Source: CAVVJA01 sp963801715
Lineage (GTDB): Bacteria > Actinomycetota > Actinomycetes > Mycobacteriales > Jatrophihabitantaceae
Length of the DNA: 64,000 nucleotides
Reading direction: 5' to 3'
Assembly: GCA_963801715.1 (NCBI GenBank)
Contig: CAWDGB010000007.1
Coordinates: forward strand, 254,017-318,016
The translations under genes were made by a program, and so were the position numbers. Position 1 is the first letter of the stretch; every line of letters begins with the position of its first letter. Below the pieces are notes generated by a model. That model was not told the DNA's origin, made no database searches, and worked only from the letters and a program-made list of their open reading frames with translations. Shown one piece after another: positions 1 to 8,485 of the stretch.

Positions 1-390
1 ATCGGCGCCGCGCTGGCCCAGCCGGACCGCTTGCCGATCGCCGCGCTCGGCGATGGCGGCGCGCTGATGAGCGTCGCCGAGCTGGACACCGTCCGGCGGC
101 TCGGCCTGCCGATGATAGTGATCATCTACAACGACGAGGCCTACGGCGCCGAAGTGCACCACTTCGGGCCGGACGGGGTCGACCTGTCGACGGTGCGTTT
201 CCCGCCCACGGACATCGCCGCGATCGGGCGCGGGTTCGGCTTCGATGCCGTCACGGTCACCCGCGTCGATGATCTGGCCGCGGTGCAGACGTGGCTCGAC
301 GGCCCGCGAGAGCGGCCGTTGCTGATCGACGCCAAGGTCACCGCTGACCGCGCATCGTGGTGGCTGGAGGAAGCCTTCCGCGGTCACTGA
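1..390 (+). CDS. Thiamine-diphosphate-dependent enzyme (acetolactate synthase-like), C-terminal part
   Basis: This is the 3' end of a gene cut by the left edge of the window; the frame is open from base 1 and ends in TGA at 388-390. The visible 129 residues contain the C-terminal TPP-binding signature: GDGGALMSVAELDT at about residues 18-31, followed by IIYNDEAYG, which is the GDG-x(~25)-N motif that holds the diphosphate and Mg2+. The tail reads PLLIDAKVTAD, typical of the last strand in acetolactate synthase, benzoylformate decarboxylase and oxalyl-CoA decarboxylase relatives. Which substrate is used cannot be told without the N-terminal domains. The reaction class (2-oxoacid decarboxylation or carboligation on TPP) is secure. 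Confidence 0.85.
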   Translation: MGAALAQPDRLPIAALGDGGALMSVAELDTVRRLGLPMIVIIYNDEAYGAEVHHFGPDGVDLSTVRFPPTDIAAIGRGFGFDAVTVTRVDDLAAVQTWLDGPRERPLLIDAKVTADRASWWLEEAFRGH

Positions 391-591
391 CCGGATGGGC
401 CGACTGACCGCATCGCCTGCAGCAGCCGCGGACCCTTCCCGATCTTGTCCACTTGTCGGCACGCCAGAATCGTTGGCCATTGCTGACCTTCGTGCTCGTC
501 GAACGGGATTATGTGGGCCGCGGCAAGCGTGCTTCGACCTTGGTGATCTCTCGGACGATGAGTGGAGCTGAGTTGTCCTGCCGTAATTCGG

Positions 592-1746
592 TCAGGTCGT
601 GGCCGCGGCTTGGGCGTTCGGGATCGCCGGTGGGCCCCAGGGGACGGATGCTCCAGTGTTCAGGGCGACCGGAGTGCATAACACGGCGCCGGGTGGGTTG
701 TAGGAAGTGCGCAACCATTGGGCCGGGTATTGGAAGCCGCCCTTCGTAGTCGTTGTGAAGAGCGGATTCGAGAAGTCCGTGGACGGCACCTGGGTGGATC
801 CGGCCGGGTTGTTGGGGAAGTTGTTGACGTTGATGTTGGCGTAGGTCCAGTTGGCCGTGACGTAGGTCGTATTGGACGGGTTGATGTAGGTGGGGGCAAG
901 CAGCTGGTTGCCGGATGGCGCGCCAGCCCACAGGGCCGGCCCTTGTCCCTGCCCGAATCCGGAGCACCGATAGTTGGCCACGTTGTCCGCCGGCATGTTC
1001 TCCGGCAAATCCGGCAGCAACGCGTACATTCCCCACGCTGTCGGGAGGATGGCGCTGTAGCTCTGGCTGACGGCGTTGGCGTTGAGTGCTTGGGCCGCCG
1101 CGATGGTCGTGCTATTGGTCCAGCTCCACCCGTAGTTGGCGGCGTTCTTCTGGTGCATCTTCGTGTATACGGTGGTCATCTTGCCGACGTCGCCGAGCAA
1201 GATGTCTTCGAGTCGCAGCGTGACCTGAGAGTAGCTCTCGTTCTGATCGCTGATCTGGCCGACGAGATCGCTGACCTCCCCCCGCAGCACACCACGGGAG
1301 TCTCCGTTCGATGAGGACGGGGTCACGTCCTGGTCAAACTCGCCGACCGCGGACACCAGTCCGAGTGCGGTGCCGAGATCGCCGAGGCCGGTTGCAAAGG
1401 CGATCGCACCGGCGATGCTGCTCGCCTCGGTGAAGAAGTACACCCAGTCGAAGCTCGCCGTCCTCGAAGGCGGCTTAAGGCTCTTAAGAATGGTCTGATA
1501 GGTGCTCGTCACGTCGACATACTCGGTGGTGCCGGACGCGAACGGCTCCTGCAGATCGGCGATGAGGTGCTGCACGGAGTCGACAGCCAGGAACTCGGAG
1601 TGCAATTCTTGCTGGACGGCGGTGAACTGATCTCCGCACGATCTGCCCGGCGTAACCCCCCTGCGACGGGAACTCCTCCCGCAACACCGAAAGCCCCCGC
1701 GCCGACTGACTACCAGGCACCGTGTAATCGTTATGAAACTGACCAC
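592..1746 (-). CDS. Unrecognised protein, N-terminally truncated by a deletion
   Basis: The reading frame is convincing from about residue 36 (GDQFTAVQQELHSEF) to the end. It holds a hydrophobic Gly/Ala stretch (FFTEASSIAGAIAFATGL), an acidic Ser-rich linker and a long C-terminal half rich in Asn, Thr, Trp and Tyr, which would suit a secreted or surface domain. I do not recognise the family. The first 35 residues are Arg-rich and are the out-of-frame reading of an MmpL gene start, so the true N-terminal part has been lost. No signal peptide is left, and expression as written is doubtful. Confidence 0.45.
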   Translation of the reverse strand: MVSFITITRCLVVSRRGGFRCCGRSSRRRGVTPGRSCGDQFTAVQQELHSEFLAVDSVQHLIADLQEPFASGTTEYVDVTSTYQTILKSLKPPSRTASFDWVYFFTEASSIAGAIAFATGLGDLGTALGLVSAVGEFDQDVTPSSSNGDSRGVLRGEVSDLVGQISDQNESYSQVTLRLEDILLGDVGKMTTVYTKMHQKNAANYGWSWTNSTTIAAAQALNANAVSQSYSAILPTAWGMYALLPDLPENMPADNVANYRCSGFGQGQGPALWAGAPSGNQLLAPTYINPSNTTYVTANWTYANINVNNFPNNPAGSTQVPSTDFSNPLFTTTTKGGFQYPAQWLRTSYNPPGAVLCTPVALNTGASVPWGPPAIPNAQAAATT

Positions 1747-1828
1747 CGAACACAGCCCGCAACCCCAACAACACCCCCAAAATGATCACCCAAGCAACAA
1801 CCACCTCCCACCGCCGCGAGCACACCAA
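1640..1828 (-). pseudogene. MmpL/RND-family transporter, N-terminal remnant
   Basis: From a GTG at 1828 the minus strand reads SRRWEVVVAWVIILGVLLGL, then FGGQFHNDYTVPGSQSA and a Leu-rich helix ending GGYAGQIV. This is the classic start of MmpL-type membrane transporters: first transmembrane helix, then the FTVPGTES-like periplasmic motif. After about 63 residues the similarity stops abruptly at about 1640 and the DNA continues as another gene in a different frame. A full MmpL has 700 or more residues, so over 90 percent is missing. The strand is strikingly A/C-rich on the plus side in 1740-1890, unlike its neighbours. Confidence 0.7.
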
Positions 1829-2039
1829 CCACCAACAACATCAAGAAAGGCATTCACAACCCACCCCCAACACCAACACTCACCCACCCGACACACTGGT
1901 GCCATCACGGGATTCCCCGTCCGATACGCAGCGACTGGGCCGATGATTCTGTCGTATTGACGATGACCTGCAGCAGGCCGAAAATCCCTAGGGTCAATCC
2001 TAGTCTTCGGCCGTCTCCAGGTGACCGATCCGTTGGGAG

Positions 2040-3419
2040 TCATTCAGCGAGGCCAAACGTCGGAGCAACGCCGGAGGACAGGCGGCGTGCAGGCGGGCGG
2101 CGGCGCATCATCCTGATCAGCACCCAGGAATATTTCAGGACGACCGCCGCCAGCAAAATCAACTGCGCCCACCGGAACCACCGCGGGGCGAATTCCAGCC
2201 CCACCAACGGATGTGGATGCGCCCGCGCGTAGGTCAGCGCGGTGGCCCCGTTGACAACACCGTGGCCGAGCACGTCCACTCCGCTCACTGGCTGCGCAGT
2301 GCGCAGGATCGCCGCTTGGGTGGCCGCCGCCGTGGCTCCGTGCGCGCGTAACAGCGCCGCAACGCCGCTGACGAAGGGGGTGGCCATGGAGGTGCCGTCG
2401 AGCTGCCCTGTGCCGTCGGTGCCGTTCGGAAACAGTGTGGTCGGGTACGAGGGAGCCGTCGACCAGATACCGACGCCGGGTGCGGCGACCTCAGCCGGGC
2501 CGCCCCAGTTGGTGAACGATGCCGGGTGCTGACTTTCGTCGACCGCCGCAACGGTTATCACCGGTACTCCGGACTTGTAGACCTGCAAATGCTGGTGCTC
2601 GTTGCCGGCGGCACCGACAACGACGGCGCCTTTCGCGTATGCGTACTTGGCGGCGTCGTTAAGTGTGCCCTCCTTTTGAACTTGCGCCAGGATGCCGGCT
2701 TGGTCGATGGATAGGTTCACGACAGCCGCGCCATGGTCGGCCGCCCAACGAACGCCCGCGGCAATAGTGGTGATAGCGCCGTGACCCTGCGAATCCAGTA
2801 CCTTGACCGGCATGATCCGAGCATCCGGTGCAGCTTGGGCAACGATGCCCGCCACATGGGTGCCGTGTCCTAAGCCATCGTTGGTCGAGCCCGTCCCGTC
2901 GGCGAAGTCATGGCCGGGGACAAGCCGTGGAGCGAGGAAGGAACTCGACGGATCGACTCCGCTGTCGACGACTGCCACCGTGACCCCATTGCCCGTGCTG
3001 GATTGCCAGGCGGCCGGCAGGTTGAGCAGGGCGACTCCATAGTCCTCGCCGGCGAACGGCGACGCTGGTTGCGCGGCAGCGCTGGCCACCACACTGGCAG
3101 CCAGGGCAACCGCAACACCCGCGACGCTGCCCACACCCGCGAGCGTGCGCTGCCAGCCGGATCGCGTCAGCCGGCCCTTCGCAGCGAGGGTCACACGCCG
3201 ACGTGCGATTCGCTGATCCATTCGGCCACCAACGGGCCTTATGACCAGATAGACGAGCGCGCCGAGCGGCAGCAGGACGCCCACGATCACCGCGGTTCCC
3301 AAGCGCCGCCACCACGGCAGATCTCGGCGGATTGCGATGTCGAACAGCACGGCGAGATGCGCCAGCGCAATGGTGACAGCGGCGAGTGCTGGTGGCACTC
3401 GAGTCATCATCAAGAACAT
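2040..3419 (-). CDS. Membrane-anchored subtilisin-like serine protease (S8 family)
   Basis: The 459-residue protein starts at ATG 3419, behind a good GGGAGG site; a longer frame to 3551 has no such site. Helices at about residues 8-30, 42-62 and 94-115 and one near the C-terminus (WAQLILLAAVVLKYSW) anchor it. The S8 domain occupies about 125-400 with a complete triad: Asp152 (VAVVDSGVD), His188 (GHGTHVAGI), Ser344 (DGTSMATPF), and the oxyanion Asn273 (AAGNEH). The catalytic domain lies between membrane helices, so it most likely faces the cell exterior, as in mycosins. No ESX genes are nearby, so a mycosin role is not supported. The substrate is unknown. It is followed by the MmpL scar. Confidence 0.88.
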   Translation of the reverse strand: MFLMMTRVPPALAAVTIALAHLAVLFDIAIRRDLPWWRRLGTAVIVGVLLPLGALVYLVIRPVGGRMDQRIARRRVTLAAKGRLTRSGWQRTLAGVGSVAGVAVALAASVVASAAAQPASPFAGEDYGVALLNLPAAWQSSTGNGVTVAVVDSGVDPSSSFLAPRLVPGHDFADGTGSTNDGLGHGTHVAGIVAQAAPDARIMPVKVLDSQGHGAITTIAAGVRWAADHGAAVVNLSIDQAGILAQVQKEGTLNDAAKYAYAKGAVVVGAAGNEHQHLQVYKSGVPVITVAAVDESQHPASFTNWGGPAEVAAPGVGIWSTAPSYPTTLFPNGTDGTGQLDGTSMATPFVSGVAALLRAHGATAAATQAAILRTAQPVSGVDVLGHGVVNGATALTYARAHPHPLVGLEFAPRWFRWAQLILLAAVVLKYSWVLIRMMRRRPPARRLSSGVAPTFGLAE

Positions 3420-3656
3420 GGGAGCTACCTCCCGGACCCTCCGCTGCCTTGCGGTGGTCTCCTCGAAAGTCTGGGTGCAATCATGGCCCGCGTCCCTAGG
3501 GACGGACCCTAGGGGTGTTCCCGCCGAAAGAACGAGGCATGACAGTCCCACCGCCTACCGCCGAAGAAGCAGCGCAGGTTCGACCAAGATTGTCTCGCGC
3601 ATCTGTCGCACAAACTCGCCAACAGGATCACGGGGCCACGGCGCCTTGCGATTGCG

Positions 3657-6428
3657 TCAGTTGCCGGGCTGGACGGGAGCCATGCGGGTTGCGGCGAGCT
3701 CGGATGCCAGAGCGCGGCGTGAGGAGATACCGAGCTTGAGATAGACGTTGGTGAGGTGAAATTCGACCGCCTTGCGGCTCACGTAAAGCCGAGCGGCCGT
3801 TTCCGCATTTGACAAGCCGCTGGCGACCAGATGGGCAACCTGTCGTTCCCGCTCACTCAGCTCGCTGGGCCGGTAGCGCCAGTCGGACGTCCGGCCGTTT
3901 CGCTTGAGGATCTGTTGGCAGCGCTCCGCCCACGGTCGAGCTCCGAGAGCCGAGAACGTGGTGTACGCCCGCTGCAAAGCTGCCTGCCCGCCGCCTTCTG
4001 GGCCACGGGTTAACAACAGTGTTCCGCGGGCCAGGTCGACCCGGCAGCGGAGAAATGCCTGACTGGTCGGCACCGCGCCGACGAGGGCCGTGAGGATGCG
4101 GCGCGCGGTTGGCAGGTCTGACCGGGCCAGCGCGGCTTCAGCGCGGACGAGCTGGGCGTGAAGGTGAAGGGCAACCGAGTCGCGCCCGGCAATGAGGTTT
4201 GCGGCTAGCCGGTCGGCCTCCTCGGCCTGGCCAGTGCCCAGCAGAGCTTCGGCGCGCCACAGTTGCTGCTCGCCTCGGCGGAAAGGGGACTCGTCGCTGA
4301 TCATGTCCAGCGCGTCCATCATGGCTTGCGGGTCTCCATGGGCGCGGGCCAAGCAGGCTGCAGCAGTGCCGGCGTAGAAACGGTTGGCCGGAGACGGAAT
4401 GAAGTCCGACCATAGGCGGGAGGTCTTGACAGAGCTGTCAGCCTCGGTCCAGTTGCCGCGTTCGGCGTGAATCCGACCTGCGACGGCGTAGGTGGCGCAC
4501 ATCGCTCCGCCGCGATTCTCTGCCTCGGCGACGGTGACGGCCAGGCCGGCGTGGGCGGCTGCGTTGTCCCAGGAGCCATGAATCAACTCGGCTTCCGCCA
4601 GCATCGCGAGAGCAATCGGAGCGAACCCGGTGAGGGAGCGCCCGTGACGCATCGCAATTTCCACGCCCTGCAGATCGGCCAGAGCCTCGGCCTGGTCTCC
4701 AGCCAAGAGCCGCAGGATTCCGCGGGCGGCGATGAGCAGTATCTGGTCCGGATCAAGCAGGGTCGCCGCTGGCGACAGGTCGGCGAGCCGGGCCAGCCCC
4801 TCCGCAGTCCGGCCCGTTAGCCCGAGACCGAGCGCGCCCAGCGCCCGGGCCTGACGTCGCCATTCCGGCAGCGCGGCCGGGTTGGCCAGCACATCGTCCG
4901 CCTCCTCGACGCCACCAGTACCGGCGATGCTCTTGACCATGGCGGCGAGCAGACTCGCGCCAGCTAGGAGCCGGGCGTCGCCCAGGGCCACCGCTTCCTC
5001 GCTCGCCGAGGTCACCAGCCGCACTGCCTCCTGAAACTGGCCACCGAACGCGGCCAAGCCGGCCAGGATCGTGCTTCGGCGCGGCCCCGGATGGCAGTTA
5101 TGGACCCTGGGTGCCAGGGCGGCCGCTCTGGCGATGTCACCGGTCGTCAGTAGCAGGCCTACGCCCTTGAGAAAGCGCTGCTCAGACGCCTCGGTCCCAG
5201 GATTCGCGTCGGCCGCCGCCAGCAGTCGATCGGCCGCCACAGCGGTCTCGCCAGCCGCTTCCAGCCGCGTCGCTGACTGTTCCAGATCGTCGGCCAACGC
5301 GTCGTCCGGACCGGCGGCTGCGGCTACTCGATGGCGCAGCGCCGCGTCACCTTGCACAATCTCCAGCGCGGCCTGGTGGACGGCCCGCCGCCGCGTCGGA
5401 CCCACGCCCTCGAGCACTGCGCTTGCCAATAACGGGTGCGGAAACGCCAGCCGTCGACCCTCCGGGCCGGTCCGCTCCTCCAGCAGGCCGGCCGCCACGG
5501 CCTCCTCGACGGCAGCCGGCGCATCGGCCACCCTGCTGACGGCCGCCGCCGTGGTCAGGGATGTAGGTACGTCGAGGGCAGCGACGGCCACGACAACGTC
5601 TTGTGCCTGCGCCGACAGCGGGCCCAGCCGGGCGAGCACAGTGTCGGCCAGCGAGCGTGGTACCGCCAGCGGTGCGGTCGTGGACACTAGCTGCTGCCAG
5701 GTCGAGTCCTCCAGGACGAGCCGAGTGTGCAGGGGATGCCCGGCGGTTTCCTCGTGCAGCCGGCGGGCGGAGGCAGGGGGCAGCGCCTGACCGCGCACCG
5801 CTAGGCCGAAGGCTCCGGTCTCGCCGACGCTCAACGGCCCAAGCTGCACAGTCCGTCCGAGGCTTGGCACCTCCGCCAGCCTGGTCCAGGCAAAGTCAAC
5901 CGGCCGGCCGCCGCCGCGTGTCGTGACTACGAGCAACGCGCGCTCGACGCTGAGCCGACGCACGGCGAACTGCAGCGCGTGTGAGCTGGCTATATCGAGC
6001 CAATGCGCGTCCTCGACAACGAGCGCCAGCGGTCCGCCCAGGTCCAGATCCCCGAGAACGCGGACCAGCTCAGCGCCCACTGAGACCCGAGCTGTCTCAC
6101 GCGGCGGCCCCGCGGACAACAGAGGCAAGCTCGCGACCTGCCGGCTTGGTAGGGCGACTGTCAATTGACCGAGTACGGAGTAGTCGAGCAGCGACTCGCT
6201 CTCATCGGCCCGAATCACGATCGGGCGAAATTGCGGCAGGCGATCCAGCGCCGAGGCGACCAAGGCCGACTTCCCAATCCCGGCAGGACCCACGATGACC
6301 ACAAGCTGAGGGTGACCCTGTACAGCGTCGTCGGCCGCGGCGACGACGCTTTGGATCTCGGCCGCGCGACCGACGAACGCCCTGGCTGTCTCACCTCGCC
6401 GACCAGCCGGTGTCCCGGTCACTCCCAT
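3657..6428 (-). CDS. LuxR-family ATP-binding transcriptional regulator (LAL type)
   Basis: The 923-residue protein has the large-ATP-binding LuxR layout. An AAA/NB-ARC-like ATPase sits at the N-terminus, with Walker A GPAGIGKS at 47-54 and Walker B PLALVVEDAHWLD at about 133-145. A long helical TPR-like middle region follows, then a C-terminal LuxR helix-turn-helix from about 855 (LSERERQVAHLVASGLSNAE ... YVSRKAVEFHLTNVYLKLG). Such proteins sense a ligand through the repeat region and activate catabolic or secondary-metabolism genes. No obvious target operon adjoins. The nearest gene, msrA, is divergent across 210 bases, and a 14-bp palindrome (GCCCGA-GA-TCGGGC, 6568-6581) lies between them. 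Confidence 0.92.
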   Translation of the reverse strand: MGVTGTPAGRRGETARAFVGRAAEIQSVVAAADDAVQGHPQLVVIVGPAGIGKSALVASALDRLPQFRPIVIRADESESLLDYSVLGQLTVALPSRQVASLPLLSAGPPRETARVSVGAELVRVLGDLDLGGPLALVVEDAHWLDIASSHALQFAVRRLSVERALLVVTTRGGGRPVDFAWTRLAEVPSLGRTVQLGPLSVGETGAFGLAVRGQALPPASARRLHEETAGHPLHTRLVLEDSTWQQLVSTTAPLAVPRSLADTVLARLGPLSAQAQDVVVAVAALDVPTSLTTAAAVSRVADAPAAVEEAVAAGLLEERTGPEGRRLAFPHPLLASAVLEGVGPTRRRAVHQAALEIVQGDAALRHRVAAAAGPDDALADDLEQSATRLEAAGETAVAADRLLAAADANPGTEASEQRFLKGVGLLLTTGDIARAAALAPRVHNCHPGPRRSTILAGLAAFGGQFQEAVRLVTSASEEAVALGDARLLAGASLLAAMVKSIAGTGGVEEADDVLANPAALPEWRRQARALGALGLGLTGRTAEGLARLADLSPAATLLDPDQILLIAARGILRLLAGDQAEALADLQGVEIAMRHGRSLTGFAPIALAMLAEAELIHGSWDNAAAHAGLAVTVAEAENRGGAMCATYAVAGRIHAERGNWTEADSSVKTSRLWSDFIPSPANRFYAGTAAACLARAHGDPQAMMDALDMISDESPFRRGEQQLWRAEALLGTGQAEEADRLAANLIAGRDSVALHLHAQLVRAEAALARSDLPTARRILTALVGAVPTSQAFLRCRVDLARGTLLLTRGPEGGGQAALQRAYTTFSALGARPWAERCQQILKRNGRTSDWRYRPSELSERERQVAHLVASGLSNAETAARLYVSRKAVEFHLTNVYLKLGISSRRALASELAATRMAPVQPGN

Positions 6429-6638
6429 ACCGCCGCCTCGGTCTGACTGACCCTGCTAGGCATAGTCCTGTCCGTCCATGATCACCGGGCCCAGGTGAAC
6501 AGGCAACGGCAAGGAACCCCATCCGCGATTAGTGGAATTGGCCTGGCTGCGCCCTCTTCGCAAAATAGCCCGAGATCGGGCGGGAAGGCTTCGGTGACCA
6601 GGAACGTTAACCAAGGTACTTACTTAGGGAGTGACACG

Positions 6639-7175
6639 ATGACGACAGCAACAACCGCTCGCGCAGTGCTTGCCGGTGGCTGCTTTTGGGGGATGCAAGA
6701 CCTGATTCGCAGATTCCCCGGGGTGATCTCCACCCGCGTTGGATACACGGGTGGCGACGTGCCAAATGCCACATATCGCCGCCACGGTACCCATGCCGAG
6801 GCGATTGAGATCATCTTCGATCCTGCGCGGCTCTCCTACCGGGATCTGCTTGAGTTCTTCTTCCAGATCCACGACCCGACGACACGGAACCGTCAGGGCA
6901 ACGACGTTGGTGCGAGCTACCGGTCGGCCATCTTCTACACCGACGACGAGCAGAAGCGGATCGCCGAGGAGACGATCGCCGACGTCGAGGCGTCGGGCCT
7001 ATGGCCGGGCAAGGTCGTCACCGAGGTCACGGCGGCCGGCCCATTCTGGGAGGCCGAGCCCGAGCACCAGGACTACCTCGAGCGCTACCCCAACGGCTAC
7101 ACCTGCCACTACGTCCGCCCGCGGTGGCGTCTCGAGCACCAGCAGGGGTCTGCCGGTGCAAACCGCACTGAGTAG
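6639..7175 (+). CDS. msrA: Peptide-methionine (S)-S-oxide reductase
   Basis: MsrA reduces the S epimer of methionine sulfoxide in oxidised proteins, using thioredoxin. The 178-residue frame starts at ATG 6639 behind AGGGAG; an in-frame upstream extension to 6495 lacks family similarity. The catalytic Cys15 sits in the invariant GGCFWG. Further family motifs are GYTGGDVPNATYRRHGTHAEA, which corresponds to the usual GYxGG...PxYxxVcxGxTGHaE block, then FFQIHDPTTRNRQGNDVG and YRSAIFY. The resolving cysteine near the C-terminus may be the one in GYTCHYV. A hairpin follows 11 bases after the stop. It fits the oxidative-stress theme of the next 7 kb. Confidence 0.96.
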   Translation: MTTATTARAVLAGGCFWGMQDLIRRFPGVISTRVGYTGGDVPNATYRRHGTHAEAIEIIFDPARLSYRDLLEFFFQIHDPTTRNRQGNDVGASYRSAIFYTDDEQKRIAEETIADVEASGLWPGKVVTEVTAAGPFWEAEPEHQDYLERYPNGYTCHYVRPRWRLEHQQGSAGANRTE

Positions 7176-7186
7176 CCGGGTGAGCT

Positions 7187-7218
7187 CCGACCAGCCGTTC
7201 CATCGGCCGGCTGGTCGG
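7187..7218 (+). terminator. Hairpin downstream of msrA
   Basis: Perfect 11-bp arms CCGACCAGCCG (7187-7197) and CGGCTGGTCGG (7208-7218) flank a 10-base loop and begin 11 bases past the msrA stop. There is no T-run, as is common for terminators of high-GC actinobacteria, so transcription stop is inferred from position and stem strength. Confidence 0.6.
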
Positions 7219-7287
7219 TAGCTGGTCGCCCTTCCGTGATCTACGCCCGCCGCGCCTCTGGGATCGGCCCGCGAGCGGATCAGCCGT

Positions 7288-7356
7288 CGAGATGATCTCG
7301 GACCTAGCGCCGCTGCGGCAGACCCGCTGAGCACCAGCATGTCCGAGATCATCTCG
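7288..7356. repeat. Dispersed palindromic repeat, copy 1
   Basis: The 16-bp arms CGAGATGATCTCGGAC (7288-7303) and their exact reverse complement (7341-7356) enclose a 37-base spacer in the 338-base gap between msrA and the small acidic gene. The core GATGATCTYGGAC recurs near 27314, 32922 and 35404, so this is a member of a family of intergenic inverted repeats rather than a single hairpin. Confidence 0.6.
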
Positions 7357-7513
7357 GTCAGGGACTCCGTGATGTTGCGGTCTGTCGGACGCCGTGATGT
7401 TTCAGGGTGCGACACAACGGGAACACAGCTGGTGAGCGGTGTAGTGCGGACGACGGCGGTCCCTTTTTTTCCACTCCGATCCTCGAGATCGCCTAGCGAA
7501 GGAGCGTGGCGCG

Positions 7514-7711
7514 ATGACCGAACCACAGGACGACGACTACGCGAAAGAGAACACCGACTACATCGGCGACCCTGTGATGTCCGGTGAAGACGTGATTTCC
7601 AAGACGCCTAGCCCCGATGAAAGCTCCGGGAGTGGCGACTATCTGGACGAGGACGACGACTCGGCCGGGATGATGGAAGATCCCCTGCAAGGCCGTCCGA
7701 CTGCGACCTGA
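7514..7711 (+). CDS. Small acidic protein of unknown function
   Basis: A 65-residue frame starts at ATG 7514 behind GAAGGAG. It is strongly acidic (many Asp/Glu, e.g. DYLDEDDDSAG) with no hydrophobic segment, so it is a soluble, probably disordered protein. I recognise no domain. The ribosome-binding site and the consistent acidic composition support its being real. It stands alone between palindromic repeat copy 1 and a convergent hydrolase gene. A role as a stress or hydration protein is only a guess. Confidence 0.6.
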   Translation: MTEPQDDDYAKENTDYIGDPVMSGEDVISKTPSPDESSGSGDYLDEDDDSAGMMEDPLQGRPTAT

Positions 7712-7770
7712 CCTACCCCATCGAACGCATCTCTAAGAGGCCGACCGCAGCCGGAAGATGCCGTGCAAGT

Positions 7771-8454
7771 TCACGTTGGCGACGTGCTCGGGGCGAGGTG
7801 GTCAGTGAACCAGCGACCGGCGAGGTGGGCAACTGCGTCGAGGGTTCCGGGTTCTTCGAACAGGTGGGTAGCTCCGGGCACGATTCGGAGCTGGTTTTCG
7901 CACCGCAGGTCGGATTGCGCGGCGCGGTTGAGTTCGATCACGGCGCGGTCGAGGCCGCCGACGATGAGCAGGGTGGGGGCGCGTACCTGCGCAAGTTTGC
8001 GGCCGGCAAGGTCGGGCCGGCCGCCACGGGAGACAATGGCCGCGACATCCGCTGCTGGGTCGGCGCCGGCGTAGAGGGCGGCAGCGGCGCCGGTGCTGGC
8101 GCCGAAGTAGCCCAGACAGCGCGGGACGTCGGTCATGGTGGCCAGTTCGGTGGTGACGTCGAGCAAGCGCCCGGCAAGCAGCGCGATGTCGAAGACATTG
8201 CTCCGGTGCTGTTCTTCCTCTGGGGTCAGCAGGTCGAACAGCAGCGTGCCTAATCCGACGGCGTTGAGGATCGCGGCGACATGTCGACCGCGTGGGCTGT
8301 GTCTAGAGCTACCGCTGCCATGCGTGAACACGACGAGGCCCTGGGCGTTGTCGGGCACGGTGAGGTGGCCGGCGAGGCGCGCTCGTCCTGAGGACAAAGT
8401 GACGTCGCGTTTTCGCTGAGGCCCGTCGCTGCTCGGCGAATCATGCACAAGCAT
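7771..8454 (-). CDS. Alpha/beta hydrolase (dienelactone hydrolase-like)
   Basis: The 227-residue protein matches the small DLH-like alpha/beta hydrolases. An oxyanion motif LVVFTHGSGSS sits at about 40-50, the nucleophile elbow GYFGASTGAAAAL (G-x-S-x-G with Ser) in the middle, an acid in IVGGLDRAV and the His in VPGATHLFEEPG. The triad is complete, so it is probably an active cytoplasmic esterase or phosphoribosyltransferase-associated hydrolase; the substrate is not predictable. It lies 31 bases downstream of the B12-dependent regulator in the same direction, so the two are likely co-transcribed and thus possibly light-controlled. Confidence 0.88.
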   Translation of the reverse strand: MLVHDSPSSDGPQRKRDVTLSSGRARLAGHLTVPDNAQGLVVFTHGSGSSRHSPRGRHVAAILNAVGLGTLLFDLLTPEEEQHRSNVFDIALLAGRLLDVTTELATMTDVPRCLGYFGASTGAAAALYAGADPAADVAAIVSRGGRPDLAGRKLAQVRAPTLLIVGGLDRAVIELNRAAQSDLRCENQLRIVPGATHLFEEPGTLDAVAHLAGRWFTDHLAPSTSPT

Positions 8455-8485
8455 CGAGTCTGCCGGATATACCGCTGCATTGCCG

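Noticed and set aside
718..1314. Long open frames antisense to the truncated unknown protein
   Set aside because: High-GC codon bias opens antisense frames; no ribosome site or conserved motif.
2040..3551. Mycosin of a type VII secretion locus
   Set aside because: The S8 protease resembles mycosins in having membrane anchors, but no ESX component is present nearby.
5071..5790. 239-codon frame antisense to the LuxR-family regulator
   Set aside because: Ala/Ser/Arg-rich translation is typical of antisense reading of a GC-rich gene; the sense strand has full domain content.
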